Shown piece by piece: positions 17,076-25,169 of a stretch of DNA of 64,000 bases (position 1 is the stretch's first letter; every line of letters begins with the position of its first letter). The DNA lies in the NCBI RefSeq assembly GCF_900105415.1, contig NZ_FNSM01000001.1, forward strand, positions 1,550,001 through 1,614,000, written 5' to 3'. Source of the stretch: Streptomyces sp. TLI_105 (lineage in GTDB: Bacteria; Actinomycetota; Actinomycetes; Streptomycetales; Streptomycetaceae). Below the pieces are notes generated by a model. The model was not told the origin of the DNA, made no database searches, and was given only the letters and a program-made list of their open reading frames with translations. Position numbers and translations under genes: made by a program.

Positions 17076-18026
17076 TCAGCCGTACCGCTCCGCCAGCGTC
17101 CGTACGGTCGCGGCGATGCGGTCGCGGAGGTCCTCGGGGGCGAGGACCTCCACCTCCGCGCCGAGCCCGAGGAAGGTGTCGTGGGCGTGTTCGGGCGATT
17201 CGACGGGCAGGGTGGCGCGCGTCCAGCCGTCGGGTTCGGGGGTGCCGGTGGCGGCGAGGGCCCGGGCGGCGGCGCCGGTGAGCCGGGCGGCGCCGCGCGG
17301 GGAGAGCCGTACGACGGCCTCGCCCTGCCGGAGCCGCTGGTGGAAGTCGGTCCGGCTGGCCCGCCAGTGCGCGGCGAGGTCGAAGTCCTCGGGGATCACG
17401 GCCTCTTCGTCGGTGACGGTGAGGGCGAGGATCTGGTCGACGCGGTAGGTGCGCGGTCCGGGTCCGGCGATCAGGTACCAGCGGCCGGCCTTGAGCACGA
17501 GGCCGTACGGTTCGAGGCGCCGGTCGACATCGGTCGGTTCCTTCCAGCGCCGGTAGCGGACCTCCAGGACGCGTCCGGTGCGGACCGCGTCGGCGACCTC
17601 GGGCAGGAACGGGGCCTCGTCGCCCTCGTCGTACCAGCCGGGGGCGTCGATGTGGAAGCGGCCCCGCAGCCGGTCGACGTGCTCGCGCAGGGCCGCCGGG
17701 AGGGCCGCGCGCAGTTTCAGCTGGGCGTCGGCGAAGTGCGGGCCGAGTCCGAGTCCTTCGGCGGCCCCGGGCATGCCGGCGAGGACCAGCGCCTCGGCCT
17801 CCCGGGCGAAGAGGTCGGTGAGACGGGTGCGGCTTCCGGGCAGGAGCCGGTAGCCGCCGCGGTGCCCGGCCTCGCCGTAGAGGGGCACGCCGGCGGCGTG
17901 CAGCGCCTCGACGTCGCGGTAGACGGTGCGGACGGAGACGCCGAGCTCCTCGGCGAGCCGGTCGGCGGTCATCCGGCCGCCGGTCTGGAGCAGCAGGAGG
18001 ATCGAGAGGAGACGGCTGGACTTCAC
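17076..18026 (-). CDS. YafY/WYL-domain transcriptional regulator
   Basis: 316 residues. The HTH_11-type winged helix is at the N-terminus (RLLSILLLLQTGGRMTADRLAEELGVSVRTVYRDVEAL), and the WYL domain contains a literal WYL (GRWYLIAGPG) after RLEPYGLVLKAG. I chose GTG 18026 (VKSSRLL), the usual family start; GTG 18032 two codons upstream is also possible. A perfect palindrome covers these start codons, so the protein very likely represses itself and the divergent two-gene unit. Confidence 0.92.
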   Translation of the reverse strand: MKSSRLLSILLLLQTGGRMTADRLAEELGVSVRTVYRDVEALHAAGVPLYGEAGHRGGYRLLPGSRTRLTDLFAREAEALVLAGMPGAAEGLGLGPHFADAQLKLRAALPAALREHVDRLRGRFHIDAPGWYDEGDEAPFLPEVADAVRTGRVLEVRYRRWKEPTDVDRRLEPYGLVLKAGRWYLIAGPGPRTYRVDQILALTVTDEEAVIPEDFDLAAHWRASRTDFHQRLRQGEAVVRLSPRGAARLTGAAARALAATGTPEPDGWTRATLPVESPEHAHDTFLGLGAEVEVLAPEDLRDRIAATVRTLAERYG

Positions 18027-18046
18027 TGACACAAGGTGTCAGTGAA
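18022..18046. promoter_or_regulatory. Perfect 11-bp inverted repeat, WYL regulator operator
   Basis: TTCACTGACAC and GTGTCAGTGAA flank a 3-base spacer. The site covers the start codon of the WYL regulator gene and lies at the expected -35 position of the divergent gene, whose -10-like TACAGT is at 18054-18059. Confidence 0.75.
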
Positions 18047-18065
18047 GGGTTCCTACAGTCCAGCC

Positions 18066-18545
18066 ATGGCTTTCGCAGAGAAGAACCTCCTCGCGCTGCC
18101 GCCGGTCGAGATCGCCGGGCGGCACCTCAAGCGCTACCACGTCACCTCGGACCCCACCGGCATCGAACCGGAGGTGGAGAAGGCGGCGTACGCACTCCTT
18201 CCGGAGCTGCTGCCGGAGCCGGACGGCACCCCGGCGGCGGGCTTCGTGGTGCTGCACCGGGGCGGCGACAGCGGCGCGTACCTCAACGCGTACAGCTGGG
18301 TGTGGGACAACGTGCTCCACTTCGGCGGAGGAGCCGCCGGCCAGGCCGCCCTGGACTGCCCCGACACCGATCCGGCGCACTTCGTCCGCGTCGACCGGTC
18401 GTGGATCGGCTGTGTGTGGGAGCTGGCGCCGCTGGGGCACGAACGGGACGCCTGGGCACGGCACATGCTGACGCCGGACACCCCGGACCTCGCCGGCTAC
18501 CTCGGGGACGCCCTGCCCTCCGGCACGACGGGAGGCCGGGCGTGA
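18066..18545 (+). CDS. Hypothetical protein, first gene of WYL-controlled pair
   Basis: 159 residues beginning MAFAEKNLLALPPVEIAGRH. No known motif, membrane helix or signal peptide. It is a compact alpha/beta-looking protein with GFVVLHRGGDSGAYLNAYSW and DRSWIGCVWELAPLGHERDAW. A TACAGT -10 box ends 6 bases before the ATG and there is no close Shine-Dalgarno, so the mRNA is probably leaderless. The stop overlaps the first of three possible starts of the next gene (GTGA), so the two are coupled. Transcription is probably controlled by the divergent WYL regulator. Confidence 0.7.
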   Translation: MAFAEKNLLALPPVEIAGRHLKRYHVTSDPTGIEPEVEKAAYALLPELLPEPDGTPAAGFVVLHRGGDSGAYLNAYSWVWDNVLHFGGGAAGQAALDCPDTDPAHFVRVDRSWIGCVWELAPLGHERDAWARHMLTPDTPDLAGYLGDALPSGTTGGRA

Positions 18546-18621
18546 GCGCCGACGGGTTCGGGAGGCCGGGCGTGAGCGCCGACGGGTTCGGGAGGCCGGG
18601 CGTGAGCGCCGACGGGTTCGC
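18532..18621. repeat. 30-bp tandem triplication containing RBS and start codon
   Basis: Three almost perfect 30-bp units each contain GGGAGG, 6 bases, and an in-frame GTG (starts at 18542, 18572 and 18602). The period is a multiple of 3, so all three starts are in frame with the downstream gene. Confidence 0.9.
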
Positions 18622-19060
18622 CTTCCTCGACGGGCGGTGGCACGTCCGCAACCGCCGCCTCGCGGACTTCCTCGACCCGGAGAGCGGGTGGAAGGAGTTC
18701 GAGGGGCACACCACGGGCCGGCTCTTCTGGGACGGCCGGGCGCATGTGGACGAGATCGTCTTCCCGACGGAGGGGTTCAGCGGTCTGACGCTGCGGCTGT
18801 ACGAGCCGGAGACCGGGGAGTGGACGCTGAACTGGTCCAACAGCCGTACGGGCAGGCTGGATCCACCCGTACGGGGCCGGTTCGCGTCCGACGGGACGGG
18901 CGAGTTCCACGGCACCGACAGCTACGCCGGACGGCCGGTGCGGGTCCGGTTCCGCTGGTCGGGGATCAGCGCCCGCACGGCCCGCTGGGAGCAGGCCTTC
19001 GCGGCCGAGGGCACCGACGCGTGGGTGACGAACTGGGTGATGGAGTTCAGCCGCGCCTGA
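18542..19060 (+). CDS. Hypothetical protein with triplicated start region
   Basis: 172 residues if the first GTG (18542) is used, 162 or 152 from 18572 or 18602. The N-terminus from the first start is a 10-residue repeat (VSADGFGRPG twice, then VSADGFAF). The rest (FLDGRWHVRNRRLADFL, GRLFWDGRAHVDEIVFP, WSNSRTGRLDPPVRGRF) looks like a small beta-barrel, similar in style to DUF1579-type or lipocalin-like proteins. No membrane segment. The last 14 bases overlap the convergent methyltransferase gene. The native start is most likely the third, with the others created by duplication. Confidence 0.75.
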   Translation: MSADGFGRPGVSADGFGRPGVSADGFAFLDGRWHVRNRRLADFLDPESGWKEFEGHTTGRLFWDGRAHVDEIVFPTEGFSGLTLRLYEPETGEWTLNWSNSRTGRLDPPVRGRFASDGTGEFHGTDSYAGRPVRVRFRWSGISARTARWEQAFAAEGTDAWVTNWVMEFSRA

Positions 19061-19793
19061 CGAAGCTCGCGAGCCGGTAGCGGGGGTCGGGGCGGCGGCG
19101 GTCCTGGTCCGGGAGGGCGGCCAGGGCGGCGGAGAGCGTCTCGGTGGTCGCCGGGTCTCCGGTGAACCAGGACGCGAAGTACCCTGCGCGCAGCTTCCGG
19201 GCGGTGTCGCGCGGGGTGTCGCCCTGGCCGTGGCCGGTGAAGCGGGTGCCGGGGGCCGGGTCCAGGCCGTGGGCGGCCGCGTACCCGGTGATCAGGTCGG
19301 CGCGGTCGGAGGCCGCGTCGGCCGTGCGGTACGGGCGGAGGACGGCGTCGATGTCGCTGTCGACGTCGTGGGCGGAGTCCTTGTCGACGGTGACGACGAG
19401 GACCCCGCCGGGGCGCAGCACCCGGGCCGCCTCGGCGACGATGTCCGCCGCGAAGGGGACGAGGTGCAGCAGCCAGACGGCCGTGACGGCGTCCAGGGAG
19501 GCGTCGGGCAGCGGCAGCCGCCGGGCGTCGGCGCGTACGGCGCGGCCGGGCGCCCGGCCCGCGGCGACCCGCACCATGGCGTGGGCGGCGTCGGCCCCGT
19601 AGACGCGCAGCCCGGGCCGGGCGAGGCGTTCGGTGACGAGTCCGGTGCCGCAGGCGAGGTCGAGCAGGGTGCGGGCGCCGGGCGGGACGAGTCGCAGGAC
19701 GGCCTCGGCGGCCGCCTCGGCGCGGGGCGCTCCGCCACGGGTCCGGTCGTAGTGCGCCGCCTCTGCCTCGTAGTCGAGCACGGTCTCCGCCAT
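19047..19793 (-). CDS. SAM-dependent methyltransferase
   Basis: 248 residues starting MAETVLDYEAEAAHYDRTRGG, the usual opening of this Streptomyces family. Motif I is LLDLACGTGLVTERL, followed by VYGADAA; RVLRPGGVLVVTVDKD is the post-core strand. It is UbiE/COQ5-like in general pattern; the substrate is not known. The gene overlaps the end of the preceding convergent gene by 14 bases. Confidence 0.88.
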   Translation of the reverse strand: MAETVLDYEAEAAHYDRTRGGAPRAEAAAEAVLRLVPPGARTLLDLACGTGLVTERLARPGLRVYGADAAHAMVRVAAGRAPGRAVRADARRLPLPDASLDAVTAVWLLHLVPFAADIVAEAARVLRPGGVLVVTVDKDSAHDVDSDIDAVLRPYRTADAASDRADLITGYAAAHGLDPAPGTRFTGHGQGDTPRDTARKLRAGYFASWFTGDPATTETLSAALAALPDQDRRRPDPRYRLASFVRRG

Positions 19794-19813
19794 GCCCGTG
19801 ATCCTACTGATCG

Positions 19814-20119
19814 TCAGGTCGCACCGTGGCCGGGGGCGATCTGTTCGACGCGCTCGGCGAGTTCGAAGTCCTTCTCGGTGACGGCGTCGTCGGCGGAGTG
19901 GGTGTTCACGGAGAGGGCGACCGTGTTGTAGCCGAGGGTGAGGTCGGAGTGGTGGTTCAGCTCCTGCTGGATCTGGGCCACGTGGATGACGAGCGCGGTC
20001 GCCGCGAAGTGGTCGCCGAGTTCGTAGGTGCGGGTGAGCCGGTCCTCCTCGACGGACCAGCCGGGAAGCTCCCTGAGCCGGTCCTCGATCTCCTTCTGCG
20101 ACAGCGGCTGTGTGGGCAC
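19814..20119 (-). CDS. 4a-hydroxytetrahydrobiopterin dehydratase (pterin-4-alpha-carbinolamine dehydratase)
   Basis: 101 residues from GTG 20119 with GGAGGG upstream; exactly the normal length of the family. The active-site signature is visible as ELNHHSDLTLGYNTVALSVNTH, including the paired histidines, with the C-terminal DDAVTEKDFELAERVE helix. The enzyme dehydrates 4a-hydroxytetrahydropterin, recycling the cofactor of aromatic amino acid hydroxylases; free-standing copies are common in actinomycetes. It is 20 bases upstream of, and in the same direction as, the methyltransferase gene, so the two may be co-transcribed. Confidence 0.92.
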   Translation of the reverse strand: MPTQPLSQKEIEDRLRELPGWSVEEDRLTRTYELGDHFAATALVIHVAQIQQELNHHSDLTLGYNTVALSVNTHSADDAVTEKDFELAERVEQIAPGHGAT

Positions 20120-20219
20120 GGCGGTGCTCCCTCCGGTCGGGTGGTGCGGGTGACGGGGTGACGGACAGGGGCCCCGGGGGGAAACTACCCGGGGTCCCCC
20201 TCTGGGATACCGTCTGACC

Positions 20220-21035
20220 ATGACAACTGTCGTGACCGACACGGGGGTGGGGCCGCTGCTGCGCGGATGGCGTGAGCAGCGGAGGCTGAGTCAGCTGGAG
20301 CTGGCCCTGCGCGCCGACTCCTCGGCACGGCACATCTCGTTCGTGGAGACGGGCCGCTCCCGGCCGAGCGAGGAGATGGTCCTGAAGCTCGCCGAGCACC
20401 TGGAGGTGCCGGTGCGGGAGCGGAACGCGCTGCTGCTGGCGGCGGGATACGCGCCCCGGTACGCGGAGTCGCCGCTGGACGCGCCGCGCCTGGAGACGCT
20501 GCGCTGGGGCATCCAGCAGCTGCTCGACGGCTACGAGCCGTACCCGGCCCTGGTGGTGGACGGCACGTACACGGTGGTGGCGGCCAACCGGGGGATCGGA
20601 CTGCTGCTCGGCGGGCTTCCGGAGCACCTGCTGGCCCCGCCGATGAACGCGATGCGGCTCACCCTGCACCCGGAGGGCCTGGCGCCCCGGATCCGGAACC
20701 TGCGGGAGTGGCGGGGCCACCTCCTGGCCCAGATGGAGCGTCAGATCGCGCTGGCCCGTTCGGAGCCGCTGCGGGAGCTGTACGAGGAGGTGGCGGCCTA
20801 TCCGCTGCCCGAGCGGATCGACCCGGAGGACCGGCCGGACGCGGAGCCGTACCCGTACTTCGCCCTGCCGCTGCGGATCGAGCACGACGGCCGGGTGCTG
20901 TCGTTCGTGTCGTCGATCTCGACGTTCAACACGCCGATGGACGTGACCGTCGCCGAGCTGGCCATCGAGACGTTCCTCCCGGCCGACCCGGAGACGGTCG
21001 CGTACCTGCGCTCGCTCAGCGCGCGGCTGCCCTGA
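20220..21035 (+). CDS. XRE-family regulator with MmyB-like ligand domain
   Basis: 271 residues. HTH_31-type domain at about residues 10-70 (LLRGWREQRRLSQLELALRADSSARHISFVETGRSRPSEEMV), then the MmyB-like domain (YPALVVDGTYTVVAANRGIGLLLGG ... LRLTLHPEGLAPRIRNL). MmyB-like domains are PAS-related and bind fatty acid-like ligands in some members; these regulators usually control a neighbouring oxidoreductase or membrane protein. It is divergent from the pterin dehydratase gene (about 100 bases) and its end overlaps the convergent four-helix membrane protein gene by 20 bases. Confidence 0.92.
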   Translation: MTTVVTDTGVGPLLRGWREQRRLSQLELALRADSSARHISFVETGRSRPSEEMVLKLAEHLEVPVRERNALLLAAGYAPRYAESPLDAPRLETLRWGIQQLLDGYEPYPALVVDGTYTVVAANRGIGLLLGGLPEHLLAPPMNAMRLTLHPEGLAPRIRNLREWRGHLLAQMERQIALARSEPLRELYEEVAAYPLPERIDPEDRPDAEPYPYFALPLRIEHDGRVLSFVSSISTFNTPMDVTVAELAIETFLPADPETVAYLRSLSARLP

Positions 21036-21432
21036 GGGCCGCCCACTGGAGTCCGGCGAAGCCGGCGACGGTGGCCGCCTGCACGGGGGTCCAGAGCAGG
21101 CCGGCGGTGGTCGGCTCCAGCCAGGCGACGAGGGCGACGACGCTGAGGACGGCCCAGATCACGTTGGCGTCGACGACGAGCTTCACGGCGAGCTCCGGGG
21201 GCTGCGGGCGGCTCGCGAGCCAGGCGACGCCCGCGGCGAACGCGGTGAGGAAGACGCCGAGTTCGAGGAGGAGCCCGGCGTCGACGCCGAGGAGTTCGCC
21301 GAGGGGGCCGGAGGCGGCGAGGTAGGCGATCCCGTTGGCTCCGGTGACGACGGCGTCGAGGGCGAGGAAGCGGCGCACCGCGGACTGGGGCCGGGTGGTG
21401 CGGGCGAGACCGGCAAGCAGGGCCTGGGACAT
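21016..21432 (-). CDS. Small four-helix membrane protein
   Basis: 138 residues with four hydrophobic helices (about residues 22-42, 50-70, 82-103 and 112-132) and short connecting loops. It resembles the SPW or DoxX-like small membrane proteins often seen beside stress regulators in Streptomyces, but no diagnostic motif is visible. The intergenic region in front of it contains a perfect ATTACC-N5-GGTAAT palindrome. Function unknown. Confidence 0.75.
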   Translation of the reverse strand: MSQALLAGLARTTRPQSAVRRFLALDAVVTGANGIAYLAASGPLGELLGVDAGLLLELGVFLTAFAAGVAWLASRPQPPELAVKLVVDANVIWAVLSVVALVAWLEPTTAGLLWTPVQAATVAGFAGLQWAALRAAAR

Positions 21433-21547
21433 GGTGGATCACCCTCCGAAGGGGACGTTCGCGCTGGTGGTGGGCCCGGAGCCCGAGCGGAGTGCGCCGC
21501 CCGGGTTCCGGTGTTCATGAGCATGCCGGGCGGCGCGAAGGGGGTCG

Positions 21548-21564
21548 ATTACCTGGCGGGTAAT
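21548..21564. promoter_or_regulatory. Perfect ATTACC-N5-GGTAAT palindrome
   Basis: A 17-base site midway between the divergent starts of the four-helix membrane protein gene (21432) and the ltrA-like gene (21684). It has the size and AT-rich arms of a MarR- or TetR-type operator. The cognate regulator is not identified. Confidence 0.5.
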
Positions 21565-21683
21565 GCCGGGCCGACGTCCGGGTCCGGTGGCGGTCTCCGG
21601 ACAGCCGTGTCGTCGCTCTTCCGGGGTGAGTAGTCTTCCCGCCGGGGTGGCCGGAACCGGCGCCCCGAAGGGGGAGAACACGG

Positions 21684-22889
21684 ATGTCGTGGAACAGACA
21701 ACAGGCCATGGTGGCCACCGGGGACGATCACAAGGTGACGCCCGCGGAGCTCTTCTTCGACCTGGTGTTCGTGTATGCGATCACGCAGGTCACCGCCCTC
21801 ATGGCGGCCGCGCCCTCACCGGTGCGGATGGTGGGAGCGATGGTCGTCCTCGCGCTGCTGTGGTGGTGCTGGTGCGCCTTCGCCTGGCTGGGCAATGTCG
21901 TACGGGCCGATTCCGGCGCGCTGTTCGGCGTGCTCGTCACCGTCATGGCCGTCGTCCTGATCGTGTCCCTCGCCGTGCCGGACGTCTTCACGGACGCCTC
22001 TGGCGGGCTCTCGACACCGCTGGTGTTCGTGCTCTGTTACGGCGCGGTGCGCGTCCTGCACCTGACCTCGTACTGGCTCTCCAGCCCGGGCGACACCGCG
22101 CTGCGGGCGACCCTGCGGCGTACGGCCATGGCGTCCGTGCTGCCGCCGCTGGTGCTGCTGCTCATCGGCTGCGCGTACGACGGCCGGGTCCAGCTCCTGT
22201 GGTGGCTGGGGGCGGTGGCCGTCGACTACGGCGGGATCTACGTCACCGGTTCCTCCGGCTGGCGGGTCAACTCCCCCGGGCACTTCGCCGAGCGGCACGG
22301 CCTGATCGTGATCATCGCCCTCGGCGAGTCCATTGTGGCGATGGGCGTCGGCGTCTCCGGTTTCCCGCTCTCGTACGCCGTGCTAGGCGCCTCGGCCGCC
22401 GGGCTGCTGCTCTCGGCCGGGCTGTGGCGGCTGTACTTCCGGCAGCTCGGCGAGGCCGCCGAGCACCGTCTCACCGGGCTGGACGGCGACGACCGCACCC
22501 GTTTCGCGCGGGACGTCTACACGTTCCTGCACCTGCCGCTGGTCGCCGGGGTCGTGCTCTGCGCGCTCGGGATGAAGAAGGTCCTCCAGCAGGTCGCCGA
22601 CACCGGGCACTACGGCCTCGCCGAGCCGCTGCACGGGGTCGTGGCCTGGTCCCTGACCGGGGGCGTCGGCGTCTATCTGCTGGGCGCCGCCGCGATCGTG
22701 CTGCGGACCTCGGGACGGCGGCCGACCGCCCTGGCCGTGGGCGGGGTGTGCTGCCTGGCGGCGGGCCCGCTGGTCGGCCTCGTCCCGGCCCTGGTGGCGC
22801 TCACGGTCCTCGCCGCGGCGGCGGCGCTCCTCGTGGGGCTGAACTCCAGGCGGGGCACGCGGACGCTCAGGACGGTGGAGGCGGCCTGA
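21684..22889 (+). CDS. Low temperature requirement A (LtrA) family membrane protein
   Basis: 401 residues, largely hydrophobic with about ten helices. The hallmark N-terminal block is present: VTPAELFFDLVFVYAITQVTALM, followed by WWCWCAFAWLGNVVRADSG and, later, FAERHGLIVIIALGESIVAMGVG. LtrA was named from a Listeria mutant that cannot grow in the cold; the molecular role is still unclear. Promoter and operator may be shared with the divergent small membrane protein. A strong hairpin follows the gene. Confidence 0.92.
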   Translation: MSWNRQQAMVATGDDHKVTPAELFFDLVFVYAITQVTALMAAAPSPVRMVGAMVVLALLWWCWCAFAWLGNVVRADSGALFGVLVTVMAVVLIVSLAVPDVFTDASGGLSTPLVFVLCYGAVRVLHLTSYWLSSPGDTALRATLRRTAMASVLPPLVLLLIGCAYDGRVQLLWWLGAVAVDYGGIYVTGSSGWRVNSPGHFAERHGLIVIIALGESIVAMGVGVSGFPLSYAVLGASAAGLLLSAGLWRLYFRQLGEAAEHRLTGLDGDDRTRFARDVYTFLHLPLVAGVVLCALGMKKVLQQVADTGHYGLAEPLHGVVAWSLTGGVGVYLLGAAAIVLRTSGRRPTALAVGGVCCLAAGPLVGLVPALVALTVLAAAAALLVGLNSRRGTRTLRTVEAA

Positions 22890-22904
22890 GGGGGCCGGTC
22901 CGGC

Positions 22905-22933
22905 GGCCTCCCGGAGGTGCTCTCCGGGAGGCC
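22905..22933. terminator. Bidirectional hairpin terminator
   Basis: A perfect 12-bp stem (GGCCTCCCGGAG, 22905-22916, and its complement 22922-22933) with a 5-base loop lies between the convergent ends of the LtrA gene (22889) and a small gene on the other strand (22945). Confidence 0.85.
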
Positions 22934-22944
22934 GGGGACGGTGT

Positions 22945-23130
22945 TCAGCGCAGGCGGTCCTCCCGGTGCGCGGTCGGTTCGGGCGTGCGGGCGGGGCGCC
23001 CGGAGGTCCGGGCGGCCGGCTCGACGGGGCGGGTGGGTGCCGGGGATCCGGGCTCGGGGGCGGTGCGCAGGGCGCGTGAGGCCTCGGCGCGCAGCAGGGC
23101 CTGGAGGACGGCGTACGGGTCGACGGGCAT
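22945..23130 (-). CDS. Small hypothetical protein (61 aa)
   Basis: Begins MPVDPYAVLQALLRAEASR with GAGGAG 8 bases before the ATG. After this short amphipathic helix the protein is proline- and arginine-rich and probably disordered. Codon use and the ribosome-binding site support a real gene, and I recall similar MPVDPYAVL-type small proteins in Streptomyces. It is in the same direction as, and 58 bases after, the next gene, so the two probably form a transcript. Function unknown. Confidence 0.55.
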   Translation of the reverse strand: MPVDPYAVLQALLRAEASRALRTAPEPGSPAPTRPVEPAARTSGRPARTPEPTAHREDRLR

Positions 23131-23188
23131 GACGGAACTCCTCGTGGTGCGGGGGTGATGTGGGGGGACTGCGGGGAGGCGGGGCCTC

Positions 23189-23569
23189 TCAGCAGCGCAT
23201 CACCACGCACCGGAGCGCGTCGCCGCGCGGGGCGGGTGCGGGGGCGGGGGCCGGAGTCCGGCGGTGGCCCCGGGGGCCGCGGGGCCGGGGCACGGGACCG
23301 ACGCGGCGGAGGTGCGCGCGGTGGGTCCGGGCCCGGCCGGGGAGTCCGGCCACGGTGCCGGCGGGGTCGTGGGTCTCGCCGCCCGGATCGGAGGCCGGGG
23401 CGGCGGCCGCGGCGCGCGTCTCGGCGACGGGGAGCGCGGCGGCCCCGGCGCCGAACAGCGCGGCGAGGACGAGGAGGAGCGCGATCCACCGGTGCCGGCC
23501 CCCGGCCGGGCGCGCCCGGTGCCCCGCCGGGGCGGCGGGCGCGGGGGGCGTCTGGTGCGCGGGGCTCAC
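23189..23569 (-). CDS. Small single-pass membrane protein (126 aa)
   Basis: An N-terminal proline/alanine-rich segment leads to one clear membrane helix (WIALLLVLAALFGAGAAALPVA, about residues 28-49). The remaining extracytoplasmic part is arginine- and proline-rich and ends DALRCVVMRC, with two cysteines. No recognised domain. It lies upstream of the 61-residue protein gene and may be co-transcribed with it. The low-complexity composition makes the call moderate. Confidence 0.5.
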   Translation of the reverse strand: MSPAHQTPPAPAAPAGHRARPAGGRHRWIALLLVLAALFGAGAAALPVAETRAAAAAPASDPGGETHDPAGTVAGLPGRARTHRAHLRRVGPVPRPRGPRGHRRTPAPAPAPAPRGDALRCVVMRC

Positions 23570-23711
23570 GGAGATCCGTACTGCCCCGCCGCGGGACCGG
23601 TACGGCTCCCCCGGCCGGTGATCCGCCCGAGCGGCCTACGTCAGGGCCCCGGATTCACCGCCCCGGCGGTCATCGCCCGAGGCCTGCCCGGCTGATCGGG
23701 GGCGGGTCCGG

Positions 23712-25103
23712 TCAGGCTTCGCCGGGCACCTCCTCGGCGGCCGCGCGCTGCCTGCGGGCGGCCATCCAGGCGTACACGAGCACGCCGGCGAAGAGGAACA
23801 GGACGCCCTGGTAGACGGCGGCGTAGCCGGAGCCGGCGACCAGCCAGAGGGAGAAGCCGAAGGCGGCGAGGGCGAGGACGGCGTCGCGGGCGAGCCGGGC
23901 CCGGGAGACCTTCTCGGACCGGCCGGAGAGCAGGAAGTAGACCTGGGCGGCCGTGGACAGCAGGTAGGGCACGGTGGCGGTGAAGGTGGTGACGAGGACG
24001 AGGACCTCGAAGACGCCCTTCGTGCCGGCCGTGTAGTTGTAGACGGTCAGGAGCGAGGCGAGGACGACGGTGACGAGGACGCCGACGGTCGGCACACCGC
24101 GCCGCTTGACCGTGAACGCCTTCGGGAAGAGTCCGTCGCGGGCGGCCGCGTAGGGGGCCTGGGCGCTCAGCAGGGTCCAGCCGTTGAGGGCGCCGAGCAT
24201 GGAGACCATGGCCATGCAGGCGACGGCCGCGCCGCCCCAGGAGCCGCCGACCATGGCGTTCACGGCGTCGGAGAAGGGCGCGGTGGAGGTGACGAGCTCG
24301 TCGTGTGCGACGGTGCCGAAGACGGCGAGGGTGCCGAGGAGGTAGACCGCGGCGGCGCCGAGGGTGCCGAGGACGGTGGCGCGGCCGACGTTGCGGCGGG
24401 GGTCGCGGACCTCGCCGGCGCTGACGGCGGCGGACTCGACGCCGAGGTAGCTGAAGAGCAGGATCGCGGCGGAGGCGGAGACCGCGCCGAGCGCGCTGCC
24501 CCCGCTCGGGTGGAACGGCCCGAGGTTGGCGCTGTCGAAGAAGAACAGGCCGCCGACGGCGACGAGGATCAGCGGGACGAACTTGAGCACGGTCGCGACG
24601 AGCTGCACCGCGCCCACGTAGCGGGTGCCGGCCAGATTGGCGAGGGCGGGCAGCCACTGGAAGAGCAGGGCGGCGGCGATGGTGGCGGGCTTGGACCCGT
24701 GGACGGGCACGAGGACGTCGAGGTAGCCGACGGCGGCGACGGCGAGGGCGGCGTTGGAGACCCAGGCGGTGATCCAGTACGACCAGGCGGCGAGGAAGCC
24801 GGCGAAGTCGCCGAAGGCGGCACGGGCGTAGACGTAGGGTCCGCCGGTCTGCGGCAGGCGGTGGGCGAGCCGGCCGAAGACGAGGGCGAGGGCGATCGCG
24901 CCGAGGGTGAGGACGCCGAAGGCGACGAGGCTGATGGTGCCGTAGGGGGCGACGGAGGCGGGCAGCAGGAAGATCCCGCCGCCGATGATGTTGCCCATGA
25001 CGAGGGCCGTCGCGATGGGGAGGCCGAAGCGTCGGGCGTGCCGGTCGGCCGGCGGGGTGTCCGTCGCGGGTGCGCGCTGTGGAGTTGTGGTGGCCGTGCT
25101 CAT
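23712..25103 (-). CDS. APC superfamily amino acid permease
   Basis: 463 residues with about 12 membrane helices. The first helix has the APC glycine break (ALVMGNIIGGGIFLLPASVAPYG), and helix 6 follows SYLGVESAAVSAGEV, the substrate-binding FxG-like region. TVGVLVTVVLASLLTVYNYT and a 12th helix complete the fold. It resembles the arginine/ornithine or arginine/agmatine antiporter group (ArcD/AdiC-like). No arginine catabolic gene is next to it, so the substrate is open. Confidence 0.9.
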   Translation of the reverse strand: MSTATTTPQRAPATDTPPADRHARRFGLPIATALVMGNIIGGGIFLLPASVAPYGTISLVAFGVLTLGAIALALVFGRLAHRLPQTGGPYVYARAAFGDFAGFLAAWSYWITAWVSNAALAVAAVGYLDVLVPVHGSKPATIAAALLFQWLPALANLAGTRYVGAVQLVATVLKFVPLILVAVGGLFFFDSANLGPFHPSGGSALGAVSASAAILLFSYLGVESAAVSAGEVRDPRRNVGRATVLGTLGAAAVYLLGTLAVFGTVAHDELVTSTAPFSDAVNAMVGGSWGGAAVACMAMVSMLGALNGWTLLSAQAPYAAARDGLFPKAFTVKRRGVPTVGVLVTVVLASLLTVYNYTAGTKGVFEVLVLVTTFTATVPYLLSTAAQVYFLLSGRSEKVSRARLARDAVLALAAFGFSLWLVAGSGYAAVYQGVLFLFAGVLVYAWMAARRQRAAAEEVPGEA

Positions 25104-25169
25104 GGGGTGGTGCGCCTTCCGTCGTACAAATCCGGACCATCGTCCGGTAACGGCGAACAGGCGTCCAAA

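Noticed and set aside
19047..20885. 612-residue minus-strand frame joining the methyltransferase to an upstream antisense stretch
   Set aside because: The methyltransferase has its own start at 19793, and the upstream part lies antisense to the XRE gene and in the wrong frame for pterin dehydratase.
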